This document shows, piece by piece, positions 1 through 10,952 of a stretch of DNA of 64,000 bases. Origin of the DNA: Prochlorococcus marinus str. AS9601. Lineage in GTDB: Bacteria; Cyanobacteriota; Cyanobacteriia; PCC-6307; Cyanobiaceae. The stretch's first letter is position 1; every line of letters starts with the position of its first letter. The notes beneath the pieces were generated by a model. It saw only the letters and a program-made list of their open reading frames with translations, had not been told where the DNA came from and did not search any database. The DNA is taken from assembly GCF_000015645.1 (NCBI RefSeq), contig NC_008816.1, positions 992,001 through 1,056,000 on the forward strand. Direction: 5' to 3'. A program made the translations under genes and the position numbers.

Positions 1-972
1 GGCATATATAAATCCATTTTTGCGGAATTTCCTTAACGAATTTAAGCTTTTTGTAGAGTTACTTATATGATCAGCATATTTTTCAGGGAACCCCCCAGGA
101 ATAATTAAAGAAGAAGCCTCATTAGGTATTTCTTCATCATCATAAATACTCCATGAAATCAATGGTATTCCTAGTTCACTCAAAAACTCCTTAGTTTCAG
201 GATATTGAAAATGAAAGATTTTATCTTCTGCAATTGCGATAGGTTTACTTTTGTCTATTTTAAAATCTTTAAAATTGAAAGAATTAAATTTTTTCTTTTG
301 AGGAGATTTCAGAAATTTAATAAGAGAAAATACATCAAGATTTCTTTCGGCGAAATTTGCAAAATATTCAACATCAATTTCTTTTCCATTATCCATTGGA
401 GATATCAAACCTAAATTAGCTTTGTTTAAAGTTATTTTTGAATCAGATGGTAAAAAACCCAGAATTTCGATATCTTCATTTTTAAAAACTTCTTTGATTA
501 ATTTTTTATGTCGATCTGAATTAACGTTGTTAAATATAATTCCTACTATTGACAACTCACTATCGAAATCTCTAAAACCTCGAATAGTCGCCAAAAGAGA
601 AGCTACTTGACCTCTAGCATTAACAATAAAAACTATTGGAGCATTGAGAAGTTTAGAGATATTTGCTGTGCTGGAATAGGTTGTTGACCCTAGTCCATCA
701 AACAGACCCATTGCTCCTTCAATTAACGAGAATTCATATTTCAAAGAATGTTTAAAAAAACTTTCTTGAACCCATTCCTCACCACTTAAAAAAATATCTA
801 AATTCCTACAAATAGGTTGACCAATTGAGCTAAGTTGTTGTTGATCAAGATAATCTGGGCCCACCTTGAAAGTTTGTATCTTTATACCTTTTGAGAACGC
901 CCAACAAGATAGCAAAAGAGATAATGTAGTTTTCCCGCTATCAGTTGAAGGAGAAGATATTACACAAGGCAT
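1..972 (-). CDS. cobB: Cobyrinate a,c-diamide synthase, 3' end cut by the window edge
   Basis: Amidates the a and c side chains of cobyrinic acid with glutamine and ATP in cobalamin synthesis; cytoplasmic. The 324 codons present begin MPCVISSPSTDSGKTT, a P-loop of the dethiobiotin-synthetase type with G13-K14-T15. A DYLDQQ segment and an EGAMGLFDGL segment follow, typical of CobB/CbiA. The last residues visible include PGGFPE, which opens the class I glutamine amidotransferase domain; its catalytic Cys and His would lie beyond position 1. The ATG at 972 is 3 bp from the end of opcA, so the gene is probably cotranscribed with zwf-opcA. CobQ is the nearest alternative, but the P-loop form and domain order favour CobB/CbiA. 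Confidence 0.9.
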   Translation of the reverse strand, partial: MPCVISSPSTDSGKTTLSLLLSCWAFSKGIKIQTFKVGPDYLDQQQLSSIGQPICRNLDIFLSGEEWVQESFFKHSLKYEFSLIEGAMGLFDGLGSTTYSSTANISKLLNAPIVFIVNARGQVASLLATIRGFRDFDSELSIVGIIFNNVNSDRHKKLIKEVFKNEDIEILGFLPSDSKITLNKANLGLISPMDNGKEIDVEYFANFAERNLDVFSLIKFLKSPQKKKFNSFNFKDFKIDKSKPIAIAEDKIFHFQYPETKEFLSELGIPLISWSIYDDEEIPNEASSLIIPGGFPEKYADHISNSTKSLNSLRKFRKNGFIYA

Positions 973-975
973 CTA

Positions 976-2277
976 TTAGTTATTCAAACCATTAAATATT
1001 TGAAGAGCTATTTTAATAGAATTTTCAAAAAGAGGACTGGTATTACCTCTACTACTTCCCAATAATTTACTAACATCGTATTCTGATGTAGAAAAAGAAT
1101 TTGGAACAACTTGTTCTATTAATTCCATATTAGCCATTCCCCCTGCTTCAAGTCTCATACATTCCACTGATTCACAGCCAAGTATTACACAAGTGTTATT
1201 TTTTTGAACCTCACTAATTTTTGAAATCAGCCTCAATCCAATGACTTGTCCTAAATGAATACTTGGATTTCCCAAAGATAAGGGATTAATTGATGTAGAA
1301 ATTATTTCGCCATTAATTCTTTTAAACTCTATTTTTGTTGATTCTGTATCCGTTTCAACTCTTAGAAAAGACCAACCAAGTTTATCGCTAATCCATGAAA
1401 TCAAAAACAACGCTTGAATCATATGATCTCCTGCGATATCAATGTCAATATCAGTAATATGATCTAAAATCGGTCTCCTCGAAGGCGGATCAAAAATCAT
1501 TGCCAATGATTCCCTCCAATTTTTCAATCTAACCCAATTCAAATCATTAATAGCTTTATTTGAATTATTTAATTGATCTAAAACTTTTAAACATCTTTGA
1601 GGCGATCCAAGAGCAGTATCAATTATTAACCTTAGACCATAATCAGTAAAATATTCGAAAATTTCAGGCGATTCATCCAAGCTTCCATTCCACCACAACC
1701 ATGAAGGTAATTCATCAATAGATAATTCATCAATTATTTTTAATCCTTTATTAGATATTGAGGCCGAGTCCCCCCTAATAACAACTAAATCCCCACAAAT
1801 AGGTTGCATAGCTGGGGTATCACTTAATGGACAATAAGCAGATACAAAAGTTTTGATATCTGAATTTTTATTTATGGTTGGCGCTAAAGTTATTAATCTT
1901 CTTGGATTCAATGTACTTATCGTTGATTCAAAAAATTGTCCTCTAAAATCATCAAATTCTTTATTAGATAAATTTTCCTTCAACAAATTCAATAATTCTT
2001 CACTATTAAGTGAAGTCGCGATAGGAAGTCCTTGATCCAATATAAATTTTTTAGCAACTTCAATTATCTCTGGACTTAAGTTTCCAGTAATTGGTCCATT
2101 TACTAATCCTTTTTGAACCAAACATTGTTCTAGCCAAGCAGGCTGCCAGACCATTAATGTGAAAGTATTAGCTCCACTATTATCTTTATCTTCTGAAATC
2201 CATAATTTATTAAGGTAATTAGAAATTTCCTGATAAGGCAGCTCTAAAGGGGTTTGAAGTGTAAGTTGAGGTTTCAT
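976..2277 (-). CDS. opcA: Glucose-6-phosphate dehydrogenase assembly protein OpcA
   Basis: Cyanobacterial OpcA is an allosteric effector that activates Zwf and so directs carbon into the oxidative pentose phosphate pathway in the dark. The 433-residue protein is full length for the family. Its N-terminal third carries the WQPAWLEQCLVQKG segment and later blocks include VIRGDSA and DSPEIFEYF, as expected for OpcA/DUF1798-like glycolytic effectors. It starts 2 bp after the zwf stop, so the pair is almost certainly one transcript, which is the usual cyanobacterial order. Identification rests on family resemblance and on the adjacent zwf. Confidence 0.92.
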   Translation of the reverse strand: MKPQLTLQTPLELPYQEISNYLNKLWISEDKDNSGANTFTLMVWQPAWLEQCLVQKGLVNGPITGNLSPEIIEVAKKFILDQGLPIATSLNSEELLNLLKENLSNKEFDDFRGQFFESTISTLNPRRLITLAPTINKNSDIKTFVSAYCPLSDTPAMQPICGDLVVIRGDSASISNKGLKIIDELSIDELPSWLWWNGSLDESPEIFEYFTDYGLRLIIDTALGSPQRCLKVLDQLNNSNKAINDLNWVRLKNWRESLAMIFDPPSRRPILDHITDIDIDIAGDHMIQALFLISWISDKLGWSFLRVETDTESTKIEFKRINGEIISTSINPLSLGNPSIHLGQVIGLRLISKISEVQKNNTCVILGCESVECMRLEAGGMANMELIEQVVPNSFSTSEYDVSKLLGSSRGNTSPLFENSIKIALQIFNGLNN

Positions 2278-2279
2278 TT

Positions 2280-3803
2280 TTAGGGTCTACGCCAGAAAAT
2301 ATTATCTTTTGAAATTAATTGATCTGACTCAGGAGGTCCCCATGTCATAGATTCATAATTATAAATAGGTAACTTCCAAGGAGAATTATCCATCAATTCT
2401 ATTAATGGCGTATAAAGTTTCCAGGCTGCCTCTACCTCATCACTACGGGTAAATAATGTTGGGTCAGAAAGCATTGCATCAGCTAATAATCTTACATAGC
2501 CTTCATCTGATGGTTCTCCAAATGATTCATCATAAGAAAATTCCATTTCAACAGGTCTTGATTTCATTCCAGAACCAGGAGATTTTACCTCAAATTTGAA
2601 AGTAGCACCTTCATTTGGCTGAATTCTAAGGATAAGTTGATTTGGGGCAGGATTTATTATTGTTGATTCAAATAAATGAACAGGAACATCTTTAAAAGTC
2701 AAGACTATTTCTCCAAGTCTTTTAGGTAGTCTTTTACCAGTTCTCAAATAAAAAGGCACTCCTTGCCAACGCCAGTTATCAACGAAAACTTTTGTCGCGA
2801 TATAAGTTTCTGTTGTGCTGTTACTATTAACACCATCTTCCTGCCTATATCCTTTGAGTCGATTTGAAATATTCCCTCCCTCTCCATATTGTCCTCTTAT
2901 GCAACAATTCCACGGTTGATTTTCGTCAGCAAGTTTGGAAGCTTGAAGAACCTTAGCTTTTTCATTTCTTATTGCTTCTGGTTCAAATTTTCCAGGAGGT
3001 TCCATTGCAGTAACTGCAAGCATTTGAGTCATATGATTTTGAAGCATATCCCGCAAAGCACCAGAGCTTTCGTAATAACCTGCTCTATCTTCAACACCAA
3101 CTGTTTCAGATGAAGTAATTTGAACACTTGATATATAATTCCTGTTCCAAATTGGTTCAAAAATAGTATTAGCAAACCTCAAAACAAGAATATTCTGAAC
3201 TGTCTCTTTACCTAAATAATGATCAATCCTATAAATCTGACTTTCTTCAGCGCAACTTTGAACAATCTTATTCAATTTTTTTGCACTTGAATAATCTCTG
3301 CCAAAAGGTTTTTCAATTACCAAACGACTTTTCTTAGGGTTATCTAAAAGGCCAGCTCCTTTTAGAGCTTTACATCCACTTGCATAGAAATTTGGAGATA
3401 CTGATAAATAAAATGTTCTATTCCCATGAGTAGCTTGTGTTTTATCAATTTCATTTAATCTTCTAGAAAGCCTTACGACATGATCACTTTCTTGTAAGTC
3501 AACTGGTTCATAGAAAAGATAATTAGAAAATTGTTCCCACTCCCTTTCTTTACCAGATATTTGATTTGATAACTTTACTTTCATCTTTTCTCTAAACTCA
3601 TAATCAGTCCAAGGTCTTCTCGCACAACCAACTATTCCAAATTCACTAGGAATTCTTCTTTGCAAATAGAGTTCAAATAAGGCTGGTATTAATTTTCTAT
3701 GAGTAAGGTCTCCACTAGCGCCAAAAATTACTAAAGATTGTGGAGATATGACTCTTTCCTGCCGTAAACCTAATCTTAGAGGATTACTTAAAGTTGAAGG
3801 CAT
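2280..3803 (-). CDS. zwf: Glucose-6-phosphate 1-dehydrogenase
   Basis: Oxidises glucose 6-phosphate to 6-phosphogluconolactone with NADP, the entry step of the oxidative pentose phosphate pathway used at night. At 507 residues it is normal length. The dinucleotide-binding motif GASGDLTHRKL is at residues 28-38, and the active-site signature RIDHYLGKE is at 192-200 with its catalytic His inside. EKPFGRD at about 164-170 is the family substrate-binding motif. It is first in a zwf-opcA-cobB run on the minus strand and is followed 2 bp later by its activator opcA. ATG start. Confidence 0.97.
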   Translation of the reverse strand: MPSTLSNPLRLGLRQERVISPQSLVIFGASGDLTHRKLIPALFELYLQRRIPSEFGIVGCARRPWTDYEFREKMKVKLSNQISGKEREWEQFSNYLFYEPVDLQESDHVVRLSRRLNEIDKTQATHGNRTFYLSVSPNFYASGCKALKGAGLLDNPKKSRLVIEKPFGRDYSSAKKLNKIVQSCAEESQIYRIDHYLGKETVQNILVLRFANTIFEPIWNRNYISSVQITSSETVGVEDRAGYYESSGALRDMLQNHMTQMLAVTAMEPPGKFEPEAIRNEKAKVLQASKLADENQPWNCCIRGQYGEGGNISNRLKGYRQEDGVNSNSTTETYIATKVFVDNWRWQGVPFYLRTGKRLPKRLGEIVLTFKDVPVHLFESTIINPAPNQLILRIQPNEGATFKFEVKSPGSGMKSRPVEMEFSYDESFGEPSDEGYVRLLADAMLSDPTLFTRSDEVEAAWKLYTPLIELMDNSPWKLPIYNYESMTWGPPESDQLISKDNIFWRRP

Positions 3804-3913
3804 ATTCTTAGTATTCTTTATTTAAAATCCTCTTTTTTTCAAAAATTAGCTACATATTGTGTCTAAACCAAAAAGTATTTAATAAGTGAAACTTAAATCT
3901 AAGTAACCAAGAT

Positions 3914-5044
<1,131 letters not shown>

Positions 5045-5223
5045 TTAGATTTCTTTTATAAAAGATTATCAATTTGTAGTTTAATTTGTAGTGATTTTAC
5101 AAAAATGGTTACGTTTTGAGATCGGGATAAATAAAAGAAATTATTTTAATTTTTCAGTATTTATTGTTTTTATCAGTATAGTTACACAGAAATAATTTTT
5201 TATCTAATTAAAAAATTCATTGC

Positions 5224-5766
5224 ATGAACAAACCTCAAGAATCAGAAGATCATTATAAAGACAATGATTACAGGACAATTGAGCAGACGATGGAGAAGTT
5301 TTCCGGTGGGACAAGACGACTGGCAGCTCAACTTACAACTTCTGCAAGTTTTGATTCTTTGTGGAGTGTTTTAACAGATTATGATCGTTTAAATCTCTAC
5401 ATACCAAATCTTTTATCAAGCAAAAAAATATTTCAGAAGGGAAATAATGTCCACCTTAAGCAAGTTGGGGCTCAGGATTTCCTTGGCATGAAGTTTTCAG
5501 CTGAAGTAACTATAGATTTATTTGAAAATAAGGAGCTTGGCCTCTTAAAATTTAATTTAATAAAAGGAGATTTCAGAAAGTTTGAGGGTAGTTGGAAAAT
5601 TCAAAATATTAAAAATACTTCAACAAACTCATTAATTTATGATCTTACTGTTCAAGGTTGTCAGTGGATGCCAATAGGGATGATAGAGAAAAGACTGAAA
5701 AAAGATCTTTCAGAAAATTTAATTGCCGTAGATAAGCAAGCAAAATCATCAAGAAGATCGTTATAA
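5224..5766 (+). CDS. SRPBCC (START-like) cyclase/dehydrase family protein
   Basis: A 180-residue soluble protein with the polyketide cyclase/dehydrase (SRPBCC) pattern: a segment reading FDSLWSVLTDYDRLNLYIPNL at about residues 44-64, then alternating strands, ending in a long helix (PIGMIEKRLKKDLSENL). Members bind hydrophobic ligands in a deep cavity. The related cyanobacterial and plastid proteins are conserved but not functionally defined, so I assign no substrate. Divergent from petH and followed by tRNA-Glu on the opposite strand. ATG start. Confidence 0.8.
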   Translation: MNKPQESEDHYKDNDYRTIEQTMEKFSGGTRRLAAQLTTSASFDSLWSVLTDYDRLNLYIPNLLSSKKIFQKGNNVHLKQVGAQDFLGMKFSAEVTIDLFENKELGLLKFNLIKGDFRKFEGSWKIQNIKNTSTNSLIYDLTVQGCQWMPIGMIEKRLKKDLSENLIAVDKQAKSSRRSL

Positions 5767-5777
5767 ATTTAAATTAA

Positions 5778-5850
5778 TAGCCCCAAGGGGATTCGAACCC
5801 CTGTCGCCTCCGTGAAAGGGAGGTGTCCTAGGCCTCTAGACGATGGGGCC
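5778..5850 (-). tRNA. tRNA-Glu (anticodon UUC)
   Basis: The minus strand folds into a complete cloverleaf of 73 nt. The acceptor stem GGCCCCA pairs with TGGGGCT with a G-T pair at 1-72, followed by discriminator A. The anticodon loop is CTTTCAC between CCTCC and GGAGG, reading TTC, and the T-loop is GTTCGAATC. CCA is not encoded. It lies between the SRPBCC gene and sasA, which is also on the minus strand. Confidence 0.97.
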
Positions 5851-5891
5851 AGGAAATTAGCATAACAGCTTATTAAAAACTAAGAGTAAGG

Positions 5892-7010
5892 CTAGCCTTT
5901 CGTCAAGTTTTGTTGCTCTTTGTTTTGTCCTTGCCACACAGGAACTGTGAAATGGAAGCAGGAACCCACCCCTACTTCAGATACCACCCATATTCTTCCT
6001 CCATGGACTTGTACTATTCTCCTGCATACTGATAAGCCTATACCAAATCCTGAAGTTCCTTCAGATGTCTGGGGAAGTCTAACCCTATCTAGAAAAATTC
6101 TTTTTTGTTCGCTCAAAGGGATACCTGCACCTTTGTCACAAATTGTTATTTCTACCCATTGATTTGTCTTATGAATCATAGTGATTTTTATAGATCCAGA
6201 ATCTTTAGAAAACTTAATAGCATTTTCAATTAAATTTAAAAATACTTGCCTCATTCTTCTTTGATCTGCAAATACACTTGGCAGATCAGATGGAATATCA
6301 GTATCAATTTCAATATTCCTTATTCTCCAGAATTTTTCTAATTCGAGTATTACTTCAGCACTAATATTACCTAAATCAATTTTCTGAGGATTAAATAATG
6401 CTTCCCATTTGGTTGTTCCAACCTCTAAAAGATCCTGAGATAAGAGTTCAATCTCTTCAAGACGTCTTTTAATAACCTCCTGCAATTTTGAAATATCTAT
6501 TTGTCCGAGTTTTTGACTTTGAACAGCCAAAGTAGCAGCAGTTAAAGGTGTTCTTAATTCATGCGCGACCATTCTTAATAATCTTTCCTGAGATTCTATT
6601 CTTTTTGTTAATGTCTCATTTTCTTGTCTTAAAACAAGAAGTTCGTCTTCCAATAGAAATTCTTTTTGAGTTCTTGTTGAATCAATTTTGGATGGCTGCA
6701 AATTAATCCCAAGATTTTTTGTTAAGCCTTCCTGTGACCACCTTGGCAACCATTTTTGCAACTGAGAGAAAATATTACTTCCAGCAAATATTTGCTTTGG
6801 AGCTGGGGAAACCTTTATAAGAGCAGGGATAGCGACTAATCTATGTAATTCAAGTAATTCTGGTTGCTCTTTGGGTTCTGAGATCTGAAGAGATGTCTCA
6901 AATTCACAATCATCTGATTCTAAATAAGCTATTAAGCACTTAATATCATTACTAGAAAGTTGATTTCTAGCTGCCACAAGTATTAATTTTAGCTCTTTTT
7001 TATCATTCAA
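5892..7010 (-). CDS. sasA: Circadian output sensor histidine kinase SasA
   Basis: SasA reads the KaiC clock and phosphorylates the regulator RpaA. Residues 1-90 form the KaiB-like thioredoxin-fold sensor domain. A coiled segment (about 121-145) leads to the H-box [10 protein letters not shown] with phospho-acceptor H150. N-box ([12 protein letters not shown]), G1 (CDKGAGIP) and G2 (GFGIGLS) follow, giving an intact HATPase domain. There is no transmembrane segment. Length of 372 is normal. No kai genes lie in the window, so the assignment rests on the domain order. ATG start; the gene points away from the next plus-strand gene. Confidence 0.94.
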   Translation of the reverse strand: MNDKKELKLILVAARNQLSSNDIKCLIAYLESDDCEFETSLQISEPKEQPELLELHRLVAIPALIKVSPAPKQIFAGSNIFSQLQKWLPRWSQEGLTKNLGINLQPSKIDSTRTQKEFLLEDELLVLRQENETLTKRIESQERLLRMVAHELRTPLTAATLAVQSQKLGQIDISKLQEVIKRRLEEIELLSQDLLEVGTTKWEALFNPQKIDLGNISAEVILELEKFWRIRNIEIDTDIPSDLPSVFADQRRMRQVFLNLIENAIKFSKDSGSIKITMIHKTNQWVEITICDKGAGIPLSEQKRIFLDRVRLPQTSEGTSGFGIGLSVCRRIVQVHGGRIWVVSEVGVGSCFHFTVPVWQGQNKEQQNLTKG

Positions 7011-7116
7011 ATGAAATCCTCTGAAGTGTTGAAAAGCTGTTAATCCTTATAAACACCTTAAGATATTTTTTTTTATTTTACAGATAGGCTATTAAATAAA
7101 TAGGACTTTTTTATAA

Positions 7117-7656
7117 ATGGTTGCTATTAATCCAAAGGAAAATTTACATTTTGGTGAAAACCCTCCTGAAATCAACTTAAATAGTAATTTAAAAAGGTGG
7201 TTTTCCAGGAATATTGGATCATGGAAATCTAATAGAACGTATTTTCTCGATGAAGCACAAAAAACTTATAGTTTAAGTATGAATATAAATATTCAAGCTC
7301 TCGAGAGTAAGTCTAAATGGGAGTCGCATTATAAATTTACTTGGTACCCAGAAAAAAAATATAATTTCTTTGACGAAAATCCCCAGTATAAAGAGCGAGG
7401 AGAAATGCATGCATTTTTAAAAGGTCATCAACTTAAGAGGGAAAAATTTTATCTAAGTAATGATGAAGGTATTTCAAATATTAAACAAGTCGACGAACAC
7501 GAAATGATTTTTGAATCTTCTTATAAAGATTGGTATATTCTTGAACATACAAGGCTTGTAGATTCTGATAAGTATAGATTTAGGGTTATATATTCATGGA
7601 ACAAAGATATGCTTAAAATAGTAGAGAATCATCACGAAATTAAAATTATTAAATAA
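7117..7656 (+). CDS. CpeS/CpcS-like (lipocalin-fold) protein, tentative
   Basis: A 179-residue soluble protein rich in aromatic residues and predicted strands. The N-terminal RWFSRNIGSWKSNRTYF segment (about 27-43) resembles the start of phycobiliprotein lyases of the CpeS/CpcS family, and the C-terminal DKYRFRVIYSW block resembles their late strands. If so, it may handle a bilin, but high-light Prochlorococcus has almost no phycobiliproteins, so a generic lipocalin-like role is equally possible. No signal peptide. Monocistronic by appearance. The family call is by eye only. Confidence 0.5.
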   Translation: MVAINPKENLHFGENPPEINLNSNLKRWFSRNIGSWKSNRTYFLDEAQKTYSLSMNINIQALESKSKWESHYKFTWYPEKKYNFFDENPQYKERGEMHAFLKGHQLKREKFYLSNDEGISNIKQVDEHEMIFESSYKDWYILEHTRLVDSDKYRFRVIYSWNKDMLKIVENHHEIKIIK

Positions 7657-7728
7657 ATACTGTGGGCAGATTTAGTTTAAAAATAAAAAATGTTATCTTT
7701 AATAATGTGAATTAAAAATAAATCAAAT

Positions 7729-8163
7729 ATGAGTTTAAAATTATCTAATATTTTTGCAATTCCTCTAATTTTTTTATCTATTTTATTTGATACAAATAAT
7801 GAATTTAATAAAGTAAATGCAAATGTTAAAAATTCGCCTGCCAATAAAAATGATTTAGATTTATATCATGGGATGGGTGTTTCATTTCTATGTAATGCGA
7901 CAAGAAAAGGATTTGATCTGGATTTCCCAAAAACATTAAGTGTTGCTTCAGCAACCTTCGCATCAGTAGTATCGCAAAAACATGGAGGGAAAATAATAGA
8001 AAAAAAGAAAGAACAAACAGTTGATATGAAACAATTACAATTTATTGCATCCCTGCAATTAGTTGAATCAGCTCTTAAAGTGTGCCCAGATAATGTTCCT
8101 GAAAAGATCGAAAAACAATTTAAGATTGAAACTGAGAGAATCAAGAAATTACAAGGTTTGTAA
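7729..8163 (+). CDS. Small exported protein of unknown function
   Basis: A 144-residue protein with a basic start, a hydrophobic stretch at about residues 8-21 and a probable signal-peptide cleavage around residue 30. The mature part has two cysteines (about 53 and 122) that could form a disulfide, and a charged helical C-terminus. I do not recognise a catalytic motif. It faces prs convergently with only 13 bp between stop codons. ATG start. Confidence 0.7.
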   Translation: MSLKLSNIFAIPLIFLSILFDTNNEFNKVNANVKNSPANKNDLDLYHGMGVSFLCNATRKGFDLDFPKTLSVASATFASVVSQKHGGKIIEKKKEQTVDMKQLQFIASLQLVESALKVCPDNVPEKIEKQFKIETERIKKLQGL

Positions 8164-8176
8164 AAAATAAATTTTT

Positions 8177-9172
8177 TTATCTAAACATAGAACTAACAGA
8201 ACTTTCTTCGTGAATTCTCCAAATGGCTTCCCCAAGCATATTTGCGACAGAAAGAACTTTTAATTGTGGAAAATTATCTTTATGTTTAACTGGTATGCTG
8301 TTAGTCACAATAACTTGTTCGAAAAGATTCTTAGAACTTAATCTTTCATAAGAAGGAGGAGAAAATACAGCATGTGAGGCACAAGCAAATATCCTATTAG
8401 CTCCTTCTTTCTTTAGCAAATTTGCTCCAGAACAAATTGTGCCTCCCGTATCTATCATGTCGTCTATAAGAATAGCAGTTTTACCTTTAACTTCACCGAT
8501 AACCGTTAGACTTTCAGCGATATTATGCGCAGATCTCCTTTTATCAATTATAGCCAAAGGCGCATCATTCATTAATTTGGCGAATGCTCTTGCTCTTGCT
8601 ACCCCGCCTACATCAGGAGAGACTACAACTATTTCTTCTAAATCTAGAGATTCTAGATAATCAATTAATACAGGTGAACCGTAAATATGATCGCATGGTA
8701 TATCGAAGTAGCCTTGTATTTGAGCTGAGTGTAAGTCCATTGCTAAAACTCTATCAACTCCTGATTTCTCTAGTAAATTGGCAGTTAATTTTGCAGTTAT
8801 AGACTCTCTTCCTGAGGTTTTCCTATCTGCCCTCGCATATCCAAAATAGGGAATTACAGCCGTTATTTGTCTTGCAGAGGCTCTTTTGCAAGCGTCAATC
8901 ATGATCATTAGTTCCATTAAACTATCGTTTACAGGAGCGCATGTAGGTTGTATAAGGAATACATCACAACCTCTAATAGATTGCTGAATCTGAACATAAA
9001 GTTCTCCATCTGCAAATCTTTTAGATATTAAAGGTACATTTTCAATCCCTAAGTATGATGCAATTTCTTCAGCTAACTTTGGGTTTGTTGTCCCACTTAC
9101 TAATCTTAATCTACTATTAGTTAGATTAAAGTTCGATTCTTTACTCTGCATTGCCGTGATAAAACTTGTCAC
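8177..9172 (-). CDS. prs: Ribose-phosphate pyrophosphokinase
   Basis: Makes PRPP from ribose 5-phosphate and ATP, feeding nucleotide, His and Trp synthesis. The PRPP synthetase signature DLHSAQIQGYFDIP is at about residues 145-158, and the PRPP-binding loop VLIDDMIDTGGT-like block (ILIDDMIDTGGTI) is near 237-249. The listed start is GTG at 9172, giving 331 residues; an in-frame ATG seven codons later (9151) is an equally plausible start. Divergent from malQ across a 246-bp gap. Confidence 0.96.
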   Translation of the reverse strand: MTSFITAMQSKESNFNLTNSRLRLVSGTTNPKLAEEIASYLGIENVPLISKRFADGELYVQIQQSIRGCDVFLIQPTCAPVNDSLMELMIMIDACKRASARQITAVIPYFGYARADRKTSGRESITAKLTANLLEKSGVDRVLAMDLHSAQIQGYFDIPCDHIYGSPVLIDYLESLDLEEIVVVSPDVGGVARARAFAKLMNDAPLAIIDKRRSAHNIAESLTVIGEVKGKTAILIDDMIDTGGTICSGANLLKKEGANRIFACASHAVFSPPSYERLSSKNLFEQVIVTNSIPVKHKDNFPQLKVLSVANMLGEAIWRIHEESSVSSMFR

Positions 9173-9418
9173 GAAATTTGCACCATAAAACTATATTATC
9201 ATCGTAGTCGTTTATGTGAATTTCGCAAAAGATAATGACTAGATATTTTCAAAAGTCACATCAATTAAGCAAAAAATTGTTGATTAAAAATTAGAATTTA
9301 TATTTATCCAGACTTAAAAATCAGCAGTGATATTTGTCAATTAAAAAAAATTTGTATAAGGTTTAATTTAGAGAATTAAAAACTAGTTAAGTTTAAATAA
9401 TCAAAATATATTGAAAAC

Positions 9419-10939
9419 ATGCCTATAGAGTCAATTATTGCAAAAAAATCATTAGGCGTACTTATGCATCCAACATGTATTCCGGGAGGAAATGTCTGTG
9501 GAACTTTTGGGAGAGGAGCTAAAGAGTGGATAAGAAAACTTCATAAGCATGGAATTGAATACTGGCAATTTTTACCCCTTACACCTACTGACTCTACAGG
9601 TTCGCCATATAGTTCCCCATCTAGCTTTGCACTAAACCCATGGTTTTTGGATATAGATGATTTAATCGAAAAAGGTTTTATTTACATCTCAAATAAAGAA
9701 AATCTGGGTCCAACAAATCAAAATAAAGATCATTTTGATTTTGATATTGCGGATGACCTAACAAAAAAATTAGGTCTCCTCCTTTTGCAAGGTTGGAGTT
9801 CACAATCTGAAAAAAGAAAAATTAATTTTAACAAATGGGTCAGTAGGCATTCTTGGGTTGAAGATTATGCAACATTTGTTGTTATTAGAGAGGAATTTAA
9901 TATGTTGCCTTGGTGGGAATGGCCTCAAGATTTTAAAATAAAAAATAACAAGTTCTTAAAATCGTGGATTAAGAAAAAAAGTGAAGAGATACTTATTAAA
10001 AAATTAATACAGTGGCATCTTGATGAACAATGGAGCGTCATTAAAAACTTTGCAAAATCAAAAAATATTAAGCTCATAGGAGATTTGCCTTTTTATGTCT
10101 CTAGAGACAGCGCCGACGTATGGAGTAATAAATCATTATTTTCAATTTTTAAAAATGGGGATTTAATCTTTCAAAGTGGTGTTCCGCCTGATTATTTTTC
10201 ATCAACAGGACAATTATGGGGTACCCCAACTTACTTTTGGTCAAAGCATAAAAGGACTAATTTCAATTGGTGGAGAAAAAGATTTCAAAGACAATTTGAA
10301 CTTGTGGACATATTAAGATTTGATCATTTCAGGGGTTTAGCAGGTTACTGGAGAGTTAATGGCAATTCTAAAACGGCAATTATTGGAAAATGGATAAATT
10401 CTCCAGGTAAAACACTATTAAATAAAGTAAAAAAGGATCTAGGGGGTAACTATCTACCTATTATTGCGGAGGATTTGGGAGTAATAACTCCAGATGTAGA
10501 GAAATTAAGGAAACGCTTCGAACTACCTGGCATGAAAATATTACAATTTGCTTTTGATGGCAATAAAGATAATCCTTATTTACCAAAGAATATTGAAGGA
10601 GAAAATTGGGTTGTTTATACAGGTACTCACGACAACTCTACTTCTGTTTCATGGTGGGAAAATTTAGATTATGAATCCCAAAAAAGAATAAAAGATGAGT
10701 ATAAATTTTCAGAAAATCCTTCTTGGGATTTAATAGAAATTGGCATGGAGACAAATGCTAATCTTTTTATCGCTCCATTACAAGATCTATTATCTCTAAA
10801 CGATTCAAGTAGATTAAACAAACCTGGGACCACAAAAAATAACTGGAAATGGAAGTTAAATTGTCCTTTAGAAGAAATAGAAAATAATATAAAAATGTTT
10901 AGTGAGCTAGGAAATAATTTTGGGAGAACTCTAATGTAG
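9419..10939 (+). CDS. malQ: 4-alpha-glucanotransferase (amylomaltase)
   Basis: Rearranges alpha-1,4-glucans in glycogen turnover; glycoside hydrolase family 77. The 506-residue protein starts with the family's HPTCIPGG-type region and YWQFLPLTPTD block, and carries SPYSSPSSFALNP. The catalytic region shows DILRFDHFRGLAGYW (nucleophile Asp) and PIIAEDLGVITPDV (acid/base Glu), with YTGTHDNST near the C-terminus. Length matches bacterial amylomaltases. It ends 14 bp before the convergent gene. Confidence 0.96.
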   Translation: MPIESIIAKKSLGVLMHPTCIPGGNVCGTFGRGAKEWIRKLHKHGIEYWQFLPLTPTDSTGSPYSSPSSFALNPWFLDIDDLIEKGFIYISNKENLGPTNQNKDHFDFDIADDLTKKLGLLLLQGWSSQSEKRKINFNKWVSRHSWVEDYATFVVIREEFNMLPWWEWPQDFKIKNNKFLKSWIKKKSEEILIKKLIQWHLDEQWSVIKNFAKSKNIKLIGDLPFYVSRDSADVWSNKSLFSIFKNGDLIFQSGVPPDYFSSTGQLWGTPTYFWSKHKRTNFNWWRKRFQRQFELVDILRFDHFRGLAGYWRVNGNSKTAIIGKWINSPGKTLLNKVKKDLGGNYLPIIAEDLGVITPDVEKLRKRFELPGMKILQFAFDGNKDNPYLPKNIEGENWVVYTGTHDNSTSVSWWENLDYESQKRIKDEYKFSENPSWDLIEIGMETNANLFIAPLQDLLSLNDSSRLNKPGTTKNNWKWKLNCPLEEIENNIKMFSELGNNFGRTLM

Positions 10940-10952
10940 ATATTATTAAAAA

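Noticed and set aside
205-610. Open frames on the plus strand at 205-414 and 422-610.
   Set aside because: They lie opposite the clear cobyrinate amidase frame and encode no recognisable protein.
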